Positions 6,289-15,400 of a DNA stretch of 38,546 bases are shown one piece after another. Numbering within the stretch: the first letter of the stretch is position 1; every line of letters starts with the position of its first letter. Below the pieces are notes generated by a model. It ran no database searches. It saw nothing but the letters and a program-made list of their open reading frames with translations, and was not told the DNA's origin. The position numbers were made by a program, and so were the translations under genes. Source of the stretch: CAYXFZ01 sp964464385 (GTDB lineage: Bacteria > Planctomycetota > UBA1135); contig CAYXFZ010000008.1 of assembly GCA_964464385.1 (NCBI GenBank), positions 1-38,546 of the forward strand, given 5' to 3'.

Positions 6289-8829
6289 TCAACCCACGAC
6301 CTCAGCCAATGGGTTGGATAAGGTGCCGGACCTCAAATCGAGTGCCTGGATCCAGATTTGGATCCCGGTCGCTCCGGCCGGAACGGCCAGAGGAAGGTTT
6401 GCCGTACCCACCGGATCCGAAACAACAGCAGGGAGATTGATAAACGGATTGGAAAGAGAGACCAGTCCCCAAGGAGTCGTTGTGGGGCCGGGGCCCGTGA
6501 ACGAACAGGCAAAGTAGGCCTTCTGGCTTGGAGTGAAATAGGTGGCGGACAAGAGGGCCTGTCCACCTGCAACAAGATTCCGTATGACAATGGAGGGCTG
6601 ATGCCACTCGGCCAAGGCGCGATACTTCGGAGCCTCGGCATAGGGTTGGTTTTGGTATTCCAGAACACCCCAAGAACCAAAGCGATTCCAAGCCTCCACA
6701 TAAGAAAAATTGTTGAATACCCCAACCCGTTCCGAGTGGAGCATATCCAGATAACGGGTGTACGTGTCCTTCATGCGAAGATCTCGATTGGCAGCCTGCA
6801 TAAGACCCATCAGGGTTGCATCGGCCTCGGCCCCTTCAATGGCATGGAAGTGCTGCCCTCCCTCGTAACAAACCAATTGGGCCCCTTGCGCTCGAGCAAT
6901 GTCCGTTTGCCAGATGATTTGGTTGCGGAGCTCGGCGATGGCATTTGCAGCAACGACATCCAACATGTCATCTACGGTTGGATAACTGGGCGCAATGGGG
7001 GGGATGTCTTCAGGGGAATAACTTCTGCCAAAATACGGGGCTATGGCGACCACGTCCGGCATCAGATAATTCGGGTTGATAGTCGGATCATTCAAGTATT
7101 GGAAACGAAGACCAGTGATGGAGAGCATGGAGGCTCGACCACCCATGACCTTGACAATACGAGTCGGATCGTTGTTGAATATCTCCAAGAAAAAACTCCA
7201 TGCTTGCGTGGAACGCAAAACATGATAAGCATTTCCTGCTTGCCAGTAGTCATCGCTGAGCCCCAAGGAAAATCCCGTATTTTGCACATAGGCGGCCTGG
7301 TCAAAAGTGTTGTTCCAGGTCTCATTGGAATACTCGACATATACCTTCGAGTATTGATTCATCGTAGTTTTGATCAAAGTCGCCATTTGACGAATGAAAT
7401 CGTCATCAGCTTGGTGAGGAATATTGATCCACAGATCCACCTTCATTTCGTTCACCAAGGAGATCACATGCTCCAAGGCGACGCCTTCAACTCCAGTTTG
7501 GGTGTAGGTGTCTGGCGTGGTTCGATCACTCCAGGAGACGACCGGCGAGTTCGAGGTCTTGGACCAACCAGTAAAGCGGATATGTTCAAAGGGGCGCAGG
7601 CGCTCGGTGAACTTGGGGTGGAAGAACAGGGTTTGATAGGTGTTGTCAAATCCTGGGCGCACCACCGAAATCTTGCGAATTGGATCCAAAACAGCCGAAC
7701 GAAGAATCTCGACGGCAATGGAGCCCTCTTCACCGCTAGGAATGACAAAGGTGCTGCTGAACGCGCCGCCTGTTGGGGAGTATTCGGTCGATGTGGCGTC
7801 TGCGATGATGCGCACTTCTCCTGTGCCTTCCATATGCACGGTGTAGGTGCCAAAGTCGGGAGCAGGCATGAGGGTGTGTGCAAAATGATCATTGCCGTCA
7901 GAGGCCAGAAAGGGGAGACCAGTCGGCCAACCATTTCCGTCCACGGACATTTCGGAAGCCATGCCGCTGTTCCAAACGGATTGGTTATTGACGTCTCGAG
8001 TGGACCAAGTGCGAGCAGTCTTGAACACATCCACGAAGGCCCAAGAAGTGGACCAGTCTTGAACTCCGGCCAAGTTCATGCCCAGGCTCATGTCGGGGGA
8101 GGGCAAGGAGTCAAAGTTCCCGGTAATTCGCATGTCCTGGTTGACCGTGATGGTGCGCGGATTCCCCAAGCCTGTCACATCCCCGGACCAACCCTGGAAA
8201 ATATTGTTGGGGTTGGGGCTTGCAAGTATCTGAATGTCGGTTCCTGCCTCAAACCAGGAACCGCTTGGAAATGTATTCACTGTGCCTCCCGAAAAAACCC
8301 GCAATTGAACATTGAACAGAGGGCCAGGTTGAGAAAGCAGGTGATTGGAAAGGCTAGTCAGGGAGGAATGGAGAATGTTGGCGCCGAAAACATAGGCGCG
8401 GAATTGGACGGATCCCGAAAGGGGGCCAAATCCCTGTGGGGGGACAATGAAGGAGACGGTGGGGCGGCCACTCGTGGTAGGCGCCAACTGGGTAGAAAAA
8501 ATGGCGTTTGCTGGAGAAAAGCCACCCACATCCGAAAAGATCACCAAATCCAGGGGATCTACCGAATCCGTTCCCATTTCGAAGCTGATTTTCTGTCCCC
8601 CTAGGTCGAAAGGCTTGCGCAGAGAATCCACCCGGAAGGAAAAATAACTCCCTTGGGCCAGGGCTTCCTCAAGATTGGGGGGCAAGGCCGAGTTTTCCTG
8701 CAATCCAGGCCCAGTGAGGCCAGGAGCAATCTGCAACCCTCCCGCGCCCTGGGCAGGGGCAGAAAAGGACGACAGGAGGATCAGAACGGCAACGAGAGGC
8801 ATGGCAGAATTCCGCTGGAATCTTACCAT
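6289..8829 (-). CDS. Secreted glycoside-hydrolase-like TIM-barrel protein with shared C-terminal domain
   Basis: 846 residues from ATG 8829, with a signal peptide (MPLVAVLILLSSFSAPAQG); ATG 8802 is an alternative start. Domain order: an N-terminal beta-rich part to about 180; a bacterial repeat module near 190-245 (GTVNTFPSGSWFEAGTDI then FQGWSGDVTG, NPRTITVNQDMRITGNF); a ligand-binding-like beta domain; a TIM-barrel part with KVYVEYSNETWN and later AQLVCYEGGQHF; and the 102-residue shared C-terminal domain at 6289-6597. The two glutamates in SNETWN and CYEGG are placed like the acid/base and nucleophile of clan A glycosidases; that catalytic reading is inference. Proteins of this layout are often labelled cellulose-binding. 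A 748-codon open frame lies antisense to it and is considered a shadow. Confidence 0.8.
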   Translation of the reverse strand: MVRFQRNSAMPLVAVLILLSSFSAPAQGAGGLQIAPGLTGPGLQENSALPPNLEEALAQGSYFSFRVDSLRKPFDLGGQKISFEMGTDSVDPLDLVIFSDVGGFSPANAIFSTQLAPTTSGRPTVSFIVPPQGFGPLSGSVQFRAYVFGANILHSSLTSLSNHLLSQPGPLFNVQLRVFSGGTVNTFPSGSWFEAGTDIQILASPNPNNIFQGWSGDVTGLGNPRTITVNQDMRITGNFDSLPSPDMSLGMNLAGVQDWSTSWAFVDVFKTARTWSTRDVNNQSVWNSGMASEMSVDGNGWPTGLPFLASDGNDHFAHTLMPAPDFGTYTVHMEGTGEVRIIADATSTEYSPTGGAFSSTFVIPSGEEGSIAVEILRSAVLDPIRKISVVRPGFDNTYQTLFFHPKFTERLRPFEHIRFTGWSKTSNSPVVSWSDRTTPDTYTQTGVEGVALEHVISLVNEMKVDLWINIPHQADDDFIRQMATLIKTTMNQYSKVYVEYSNETWNNTFDQAAYVQNTGFSLGLSDDYWQAGNAYHVLRSTQAWSFFLEIFNNDPTRIVKVMGGRASMLSITGLRFQYLNDPTINPNYLMPDVVAIAPYFGRSYSPEDIPPIAPSYPTVDDMLDVVAANAIAELRNQIIWQTDIARAQGAQLVCYEGGQHFHAIEGAEADATLMGLMQAANRDLRMKDTYTRYLDMLHSERVGVFNNFSYVEAWNRFGSWGVLEYQNQPYAEAPKYRALAEWHQPSIVIRNLVAGGQALLSATYFTPSQKAYFACSFTGPGPTTTPWGLVSLSNPFINLPAVVSDPVGTANLPLAVPAGATGIQIWIQALDLRSGTLSNPLAEVVG

Positions 8830-8876
8830 CGGAATTAGGATCTTGGGGGAGAGTTGGTACCGCCCAAACAAAGAAT

Positions 8877-9959
8877 TCAGGCCATATGGGCGGCCATTTT
8901 GGAGGAATTTGGAGCCTCTACAACGCCCCTTTCGGTAATGATGGCCGTCACGAACTTGGCCGGGGTGATATCGAATGCCGGATTCCAGGAGGAAATCTCG
9001 GCCGGGGCCAGACGGGTGCTCATTGTGTGGGCGATTTCTTCTGGATCTCGCAGTTCAATGGGGACCTCGGCTCCGCTCGGACACTGCATGTCCACGGTTG
9101 TCGTTGGGGCCGCTACATAGAAGGGGACGCCGTGTTCCCGAGCCAGGACAGCCAGTGGGTAGGTGCCTATTTTGTTGGCGACGTCCCCGTTGGCGGCAAT
9201 GCGATCACTACCGACAACAACTGCGTCAATCTTGCCTGCGGCAAGGGCCGAGGCAGCAGCGCTATCGCACTGCAAAGTGACGGGAATGCCGGCACGCTGG
9301 AGTTCCCAGGCCGTGATTCGAGCACCCTGCAACAGGGGTCTTGTTTCGTCGGCAAAGACCGCGATATTTTTTCCCAGTGCACGGGCGGCATACACCACGC
9401 CCAGGGCGGTCCCGATGCCCCCGGTGGCAAGGGCGCCCGCATTGCAGTGCGTCAGGACGGTGGGCGAGTCGTTCAAAAGTTCAGCGCCGTTTTTGCCAAT
9501 GGCCAAGCAAAGCGCCTGGTCCTCTAGGTGAAAGGCGCGGGCTTGCTCCAGAAGGGACTCAGACCACTCGATGGGAGTTCCCGAACCGGCTGTGGCCAGT
9601 GCCTGAGCGAAGGACAACATGCGTTGCGCACCGAGTCCAAGATTCACAGCGGTGGGGCGCGCTGCGGTCAATTCGATTGCGGCTTTTTCGGCCAGCTTCA
9701 GCCAAGCGTTGGCCGATTCTGTTTCGTGTTGTACTCCCAGCACCATGCCGTAGGCTCCAGCACAGCCCAAGGCGGGTGCGCCGCGCACCACAAGTCGTTG
9801 GATGGCCTCCACTAAATCAGGGACTGATGCCACCTCCACCTCCATTTCCTGGGAAGGAAGCAGAGTTTGCTCCAACAAACTCAATAGCCCGGGGATCTCG
9901 CCTTCCCAGCCCAGGGTGCGAAACCCTAGGTCAATGGCCGGCAAGGGGTGGGAAGTCAT
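8877..9959 (-). CDS. mtnA: S-methyl-5-thioribose-1-phosphate isomerase
   Basis: Converts methylthioribose-1-phosphate to methylthioribulose-1-phosphate, the step after MtnP in methionine salvage. 360 residues from ATG 9959, the usual length. Motifs seen: LVVRGAPALG, LTHCNAGALATGG with the catalytic Cys172, ADETRPLLQGARITAWEL, GSDRIAANGDVANKIGTY with the catalytic Asp252, and the NPAFDITP tail. The related eIF2B-like regulatory subunits lack this Cys/Asp pair, so it is the isomerase. The ATG overlaps the stop of the cupin gene (ATGA), indicating tight coupling. mtnK, mtnB, mtnC and mtnD are not in the window, so the rest of the route is elsewhere or altered. Confidence 0.95.
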   Translation of the reverse strand: MTSHPLPAIDLGFRTLGWEGEIPGLLSLLEQTLLPSQEMEVEVASVPDLVEAIQRLVVRGAPALGCAGAYGMVLGVQHETESANAWLKLAEKAAIELTAARPTAVNLGLGAQRMLSFAQALATAGSGTPIEWSESLLEQARAFHLEDQALCLAIGKNGAELLNDSPTVLTHCNAGALATGGIGTALGVVYAARALGKNIAVFADETRPLLQGARITAWELQRAGIPVTLQCDSAAASALAAGKIDAVVVGSDRIAANGDVANKIGTYPLAVLAREHGVPFYVAAPTTTVDMQCPSGAEVPIELRDPEEIAHTMSTRLAPAEISSWNPAFDITPAKFVTAIITERGVVEAPNSSKMAAHMA

Positions 9960-10429
9960 TGGGAGTAGTCTTCGCAGTCCGGGTTCATGAGGTCTCGCCA
10001 AGGTTCCTCCTGGCAACAGTCCACCACCATGGGCTCTTGAAATTTTGGACTAGCCAAAGCCACCAGAAAAACACAAGGCTCTGAAGAAGTGTTGTAGGTG
10101 CCGTGCACTTCTCCAGGTGGAATATGGGCCACGTCTCCAGCTTGCATGGGGCGTGGGTCCTCTCCAACCCATTGCGTGGCCGTGCCCTCCAAGAAATAGA
10201 TTGCTTCTTCGAAATGGGGATGAAAGTGAAATCGATGCGCTTGGCCTGGGCCCATGGTTACCCGAACCACCATCAAATGTTCACTCTGGGTGAGAGGGGC
10301 TTGCACGAACCATTCGTTTTCTCCCCACGGAGTCTCCTCGACCAAAACATTGGGGGTAGCAACAAACCGGAGGCACTCTTTTCCGCACATGCCTCCATGG
10401 TATCGGATGACTTCTATACTTTTCTCCAT
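9956..10429 (-). CDS. Single-domain cupin protein
   Basis: 157 residues, cytosolic, one cupin_2 barrel. Motif 1 is AHRFHFHPHFEEAIYFLEG, giving His ligands and a Glu; motif 2 is DVAHIPPGEVHG with the last His. A mononuclear metal site is therefore expected. The start ATG 10429 has a good SD (GGGAGGAG about 8 bases upstream); a longer frame to 10597 runs into the divergent gene and has no cupin character. The stop overlaps the mtnA start by four bases, so the protein may act with methylthioribose phosphate metabolism. Acireductone dioxygenase (MtnD) is also a cupin, but its sequence pattern is different, so I do not assign that role. The start codon overlaps the divergent gene's start codon. 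Confidence 0.85.
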   Translation of the reverse strand: MEKSIEVIRYHGGMCGKECLRFVATPNVLVEETPWGENEWFVQAPLTQSEHLMVVRVTMGPGQAHRFHFHPHFEEAIYFLEGTATQWVGEDPRPMQAGDVAHIPPGEVHGTYNTSSEPCVFLVALASPKFQEPMVVDCCQEEPWRDLMNPDCEDYSQ

Positions 10430-11645
10430 GATTGAGGCTCCTCCCTTTCTGATCTTGGCGACCTGCGATACCAAGGGGGAAGAGGGAGCTTGGATTCGGG
10501 ACCGGTTGCTCTCAATTGGTTTGCGAGCCCACTTGGTAGATGTTGGCGTTTTGGGCGACCCGGTCGTGGCCCCGGATGTGCCAGCAATCGAGCTCATCCC
10601 TGAATGGGAACAGATTCGGAGTCTTCCTCGCGGGGAGGCTGTGAATCGAATGGCGGAGGGCGCGGCTCGCTGGGCTGGAGCTCATGCCCACGAAATTCGA
10701 GGGGTCCTGGCATTGGGAGGTAGTGCTGGTACCACGATTGCCTGCCAAGTCATGCGATCCCTTCCCCCTGGGATGCCCAGAGTTATGATTTCTACTTTGG
10801 CTGCTGGCCCAGTGGAGCACTATGTCCAAGGACATGAGATTCATATGGTGGATCCATTGGTGGATGTCGCCGGATTGAATCGGATTTCTCGTCGAACATT
10901 CTCTCAAGCCCTCACTCTCCTCTTGAACCTGGCCCACTTGGAGCTTGTTTTACCGGAAGACAACATTCCAGAGGATCGACCCCTGGTCGCCGCGACGATG
11001 TTTGGAGTGACCACGGCCTGCGTTGATGAAGCCAGACGACTCGGTGAAGAACGGGGCTGGGAAGTCCTGGTCTTTCATGCCACGGGTCATGGGGGAGCCA
11101 CTATGGAAAAATTCATTCGGGATGGCCGAATTCATGGTGTTTTGGATTTCACAACTACGGAAATTGCAGATGAATGTGTCGGCGGGGTCCTCTCTGCTGG
11201 ACCATCTCGATTGACGGCGGCCGCTGAAAAAGGGGTTCCTCAAGTGGTTTGCCCTGGTGCAACCGATATGGTCAACTTTCTCTCGCCAGAAACGGTACCC
11301 CTCACTTTTTCTAGTCGCAAGTTTCATGTTCACAACGCAAACGTCACTTTGATGCGGACTACCACGAAGGAGTGCCTGGAAATTGGTGAGAATATCGGTA
11401 GGAAGCTTTGTCCTGCGCATGCGACCACTCGATGTCTTTTCCCGAAAAGAGGTGTATCTGCACTGGACGCGCCCGGTCAGCCCTTCGAAGATGGGGAGGC
11501 AAGACAGGCCCTGTACCGGGCATGGAGGATCCATGCCTCTCCGACCCCCTGTCTGGAATTGGACTTGCACTTGAATGACCCTTCTTTTGCCAAGGAAGCG
11601 GTCGCCCATCTCGACCAACTCATGAACACCAATCAACATGTCTGA
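10428..11645 (+). CDS. Tm-1-like ATP-binding domain protein (UPF0261)
   Basis: 405 residues from ATG 10428. It begins with the family signature FLILATCDTKGEEGAWIRD and has GVLALGGSAGTTIACQVM, VMISTLAAG, MFGVTTACVDEA, VFHATGHGGATMEK, DFTTTEIADE, and PGATDMVNF. It corresponds to the N-terminal half of the tomato Tm-1 virus-resistance protein, which binds ATP; the bacterial function is not established. Two lobes, before and after about residue 190, match the known two-subdomain structure. The gene overlaps the next one by 8 bases, and that gene encodes the other half of Tm-1, so the pair should form a complex. No SD is seen in front of the ATG. ATG 10407 is an alternative start. Confidence 0.9.
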   Translation: MIEAPPFLILATCDTKGEEGAWIRDRLLSIGLRAHLVDVGVLGDPVVAPDVPAIELIPEWEQIRSLPRGEAVNRMAEGAARWAGAHAHEIRGVLALGGSAGTTIACQVMRSLPPGMPRVMISTLAAGPVEHYVQGHEIHMVDPLVDVAGLNRISRRTFSQALTLLLNLAHLELVLPEDNIPEDRPLVAATMFGVTTACVDEARRLGEERGWEVLVFHATGHGGATMEKFIRDGRIHGVLDFTTTEIADECVGGVLSAGPSRLTAAAEKGVPQVVCPGATDMVNFLSPETVPLTFSSRKFHVHNANVTLMRTTTKECLEIGENIGRKLCPAHATTRCLFPKRGVSALDAPGQPFEDGEARQALYRAWRIHASPTPCLELDLHLNDPSFAKEAVAHLDQLMNTNQHV

Positions 11646-12471
11646 CCATTCCCGCCAAGCCATTCTGAAGCGTTTTCGACAGCGTATTGCCAACAAGGAA
11701 CCCATCATTGGGGGTGGCGCCGGCACAGGGATTTCCGCGAAGAGTGAGGAAGCTGGCGGGATTGATCTTCTCATTCTCTACAACTCTGGTCGGTACCGCA
11801 TGGCTGGTCGAGGCTCGACGGCGGGTTTGATGCCCTATGGCAATGCCAATGAAATCGTCAAGGAAATGGCCTATGAGATTTTGCCTGTGGTTCAACACAC
11901 ACCTGTTCTTGCTGGCGTTTGTGCTACCGATCCCTTCATCATGCCTCAACAGTTTTTGGAGGACTTAAGGGCATTGGGTTTCGCGGGAATTCAGAATTTT
12001 CCAACCGTGGGTCTCTTTGAGGGGCGCATCCGACAAACCCTGGAGGAAACCGGAATGAGTTACCAGCTGGAAGTGGATATGGTTGCCCTAGCCCACGAAA
12101 TGGACATGCTGACCACGCCCTATGTTTTCAATCCCGAGGAAGCTCAGCGCATGACCGAAGCTGGCGCGGATCTCGTGGTTGCTCACATGGGTTGCACCAG
12201 TGGGGGCACCATCGGAGCCGAGACTGTAGATCCCCTGGAGGAATGCATTCCCTTGATTCAAAGCATTGTGGATACTTGCAAAGGTCTGCGTGAAGATGTC
12301 CTTTGCCTTTGCCATGGCGGTCCGATCGCAACACCATCCGACGCCCAGTCTATTCTTGAAAGTGTGTCCGGACTCGACGGATTTTATGGGGCAAGCTCCA
12401 TGGAGCGGTTTCCCGCCGAAATTGCAATTCGAGATCAAATTCGAGCATTCAAGGAAATCCGACTTTCCTGA
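11638..12471 (+). CDS. PEP-hydrolase-like TIM-barrel protein (C-terminal half of Tm-1)
   Basis: 277 residues, full length for this family (Pfam PEP_hydrolase, also called TIM-barrel signal transduction protein). It opens with ILKRFRQRIANKEPIIGGGAGTGISAK and has LLILYNSGRYRMAGRGS, LMPYGNANEIV, AGVCATDPF, GIQNFPTVGL, AGADLVVAHMGCTSGG, LCHGGPIATP, and FYGASSMERFP, the usual barrel strands in order. In plants and fungi this domain is fused behind the UPF0261 domain; here the two are adjacent genes with an 8-base overlap. The stop TGA shares its A with the ATG of the downstream cytochrome gene (TGATG), so all three are likely translated from one mRNA. Substrate unknown. Confidence 0.9.
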   Translation: MSDHSRQAILKRFRQRIANKEPIIGGGAGTGISAKSEEAGGIDLLILYNSGRYRMAGRGSTAGLMPYGNANEIVKEMAYEILPVVQHTPVLAGVCATDPFIMPQQFLEDLRALGFAGIQNFPTVGLFEGRIRQTLEETGMSYQLEVDMVALAHEMDMLTTPYVFNPEEAQRMTEAGADLVVAHMGCTSGGTIGAETVDPLEECIPLIQSIVDTCKGLREDVLCLCHGGPIATPSDAQSILESVSGLDGFYGASSMERFPAEIAIRDQIRAFKEIRLS

Positions 12472-15400
12472 TGGCCGTTATCCTGCTGCTCTTCCTTCCT
12501 GGCCTTGGGCAAGCCGAGTCGTCATTCTCCACAGATCGATTGCATGTTTTGTACATTGGCGATCGCGGGCACCATCAGCCTCTGGCTCGGATCAAAGATG
12601 TTTGGGGCCCCTTGGCGCGGGCTGGGATTGCCGTGGAGTGGGAGGAGGATCTCGGTGCCGTGACCCCTCAGCGGTTGCTGGACTTTGATTGTGTTTGGAT
12701 GTATGCAAATCAGGCCCAGAACGCCATCGTTCCGCCCAAGTTTTTTTCTGCCCTTCAGGGATTTGTTCGCAAGGGTGGCGGCTTTCTCGCACTGCATTGC
12801 ACGAGCGGTTGTTTCATGCAATCCCAGGCGTGGTTGGAATTTATCGGTGCTCGCTTTGTCTCTCATGGTGCGGAGGTCTTTCGGCAGACGGTTCTTGTCC
12901 AAGATCATCCCCTCCTGCGCGGGTGGCAGAACTTTGAATCCGGGGATGAAACTTATGTGCAGACACACTATGACGGCGGCCGTGAGGTCTTGGCCATGCG
13001 AGGCACGGAGCCTTGGATGTGGATTCGACAAGAGGGTCAGGGCCGCGTTTTCTATTGCGCCTCAGGGCATGACGCTCGAACTTGGCAGGAACCAGGATTT
13101 TTGGATCTCTTGATTCGAGCCACGGATTGGACTTCGGGTCCCGAAGCTGCAGCCAGGAGGGCCGCTTTTCGATTGCCTGAGTTTGATTACGAAGAGCGAG
13201 AATTTGTTCCCAACTATGAAGAGTGGGATCCGCGGATGCTTTTCCAACTGCCTTCCACCCCCGCCCAGGCCCAAGCCCATCTTCAGCCCCCGGCTGGAAT
13301 GGAGGCTCGGCTTTTTGCAGCGGAACCCATGGTGGTGAATCCCATCGCTTTGGATTGGGATCTCCGGGGCCGATGCTGGGTCATTGAGACACCGGATTAC
13401 CCCAACGAGGTCCGCCAGAAGGGGGGGACGGACCGGATTTCCATCTTGGAGGACACGAATGGGGACGGTGTTGCCGACAAGAAGACCGTCTTTGCCGATG
13501 GACTCAATTTGCCCACCGGGCTTCTTCTTGTGCCGGATGGAGTGGTTGTTGCCATGGCTCCCGATCTCCTGCTGTTTCGGGACACGAATGGGGATGATCA
13601 GGAAGATGAGCGCTTGATCCTGACGTCTGGATTCGGGCGTTTCGATACGCACGCAGGCCCTTCCAACCTTCGGTTTGGCCCGGACAACGCCATCTGGGGG
13701 GCGGTGGGTTACTCGGCATTCTCGCGAAAGGATGGGAGTCGTTTTGGAAGTGGTCTCTGGAGGCTCCTGCCAGGTGCACAAGAACCCCAATTTATGGCCC
13801 AATTCACGAACAATACTTGGGGTTTGGGATTGCGAGATGACGGAGAAGTCTTTGGCTCTACCGCAAATGGTGCCCCTTCCTTCTTTGTGGGCGCAAACAA
13901 GCTTCAAATGGCCATCTCGAATCCCAATCACAGTGGCGCCTTGCCCGTCCACGACACCGCCTGGGTGTTTCCTGCCCTTGCTGAAATCCGTCAAGGAGAC
14001 TGGATGGGGCAGTACACCGCTGCCGCCGGGCACTCCTTTTCTACGGGAAGCCAACTCCCGACCTCTTGGAGCGATCGCTCTGCCTTTATTTGTGGGCCGA
14101 CGGCCCATACCGTAGGTCGTTTCGATACTTCCATGGTGGGGGCCGGGTGGGAGAGCCGCAATGCTCTCAACCTTTGCGCTTCCACGGATGATTGGTTTTG
14201 CCCTGTCCAAGCATCCGTCGGGCCGGATGGAGCGGTTTGGATCGCAGATTTTTCCCAATTCATTATTTTGCACAACTTGCCGGGAAACCCGGAGCGCGGT
14301 CTGCCAAAAATCGAATATGGGGAGGGAAGTGCACACCTCAATCCCATGCGTGACCAATCTCATGGGCGGATTTGGCGTCTTGTGCGCAAAGAGGGCGCGT
14401 TTTCCAAACCCAAGATTGCGGATTCCTCACCGGACTCTTTCTTGAAAACCTTGGGTCACCCAAATCGATTTTTGCGGACTACGGCTCGGCAGCACTTGAT
14501 TGCGGAGCCACCGTCCGGGTTAACTCCTTCCCTGGTCCAGCTCATTACAAATGGCCCCCCTTTGGCCGCCATGGAGGCATTGAGGATTTTGCCAGCAATG
14601 GTTTCCATTTCTCAAGAGGAATGGAAAAAGGTGATGTCCTCCGTTTCTTCTGACTCGGACTTCCGGGTCTTGGTCGCACTTCTTCAGACCATGCCGGCCT
14701 CGGATGCTTCGGCAAACTGGCTTGTTGAATCCGATGTGCTGAACCATGCCAGCCCATCCATCCGGCGTCATGCCCTGCTTGCAGCATCACGTATGCCGGA
14801 ATCCGCTGTGCTTGGAATTTCCTTGGTGAGTCGCGCGATATTGGAATCTCCGGAGGACACATGGATGACTTTGGCGCTTCGGGCGGCGATCGTTGCTCAC
14901 CCCACCTCTTTCTTGAAATCGGCCTTGCCCTTATTGAAGAGGGATTCCCAGGCCCCATCGGCAAACGAATTGCCCAACCCTGGTTTCGAATGGTCCGATC
15001 CGGCTCACCCATCGGATCCATTGGGTTGGCGCGAGCGATCATATGGCGGCGTAGCCGAGGTGTCTTGGAGTTTGAACGGAGGACGCAACGGCAGCAGAGC
15101 TCTTCGAATTTCATCCCAAACCGGTGCCGACACTTCTTGGTGCATCGATGTCCCTGTCCGTCCAAATACGCGTTATCGCCTAGGCGGTTGGATTCGGACG
15201 GAGGGATTGACCCATGAGGGAACGACTCACGGAGCATTGATGAATGTGCATCCCACCCGTTCTGTTACGGAGTCTGTGTTTGAAGATTCGGGTTGGACTC
15301 CAGTAGCCGTTGAATTTTCTACCTCCTCGGATCAAGTTTCCGTGAGCTTGAATTGCCTTTTTGGAGGGTGGGGCAAGTCCATAGGTGCGGCCTATTGGGA

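Noticed and set aside
6358..8604. 748-codon open frame on the plus strand
   Set aside because: It lies wholly antisense to the secreted glycosidase-like gene, whose frame has a signal peptide and recognisable domains; the antisense product has no family resemblance.
13062..14363. 433-codon minus-strand frame
   Set aside because: Antisense shadow of the PVC cytochrome gene; no start context or motif.
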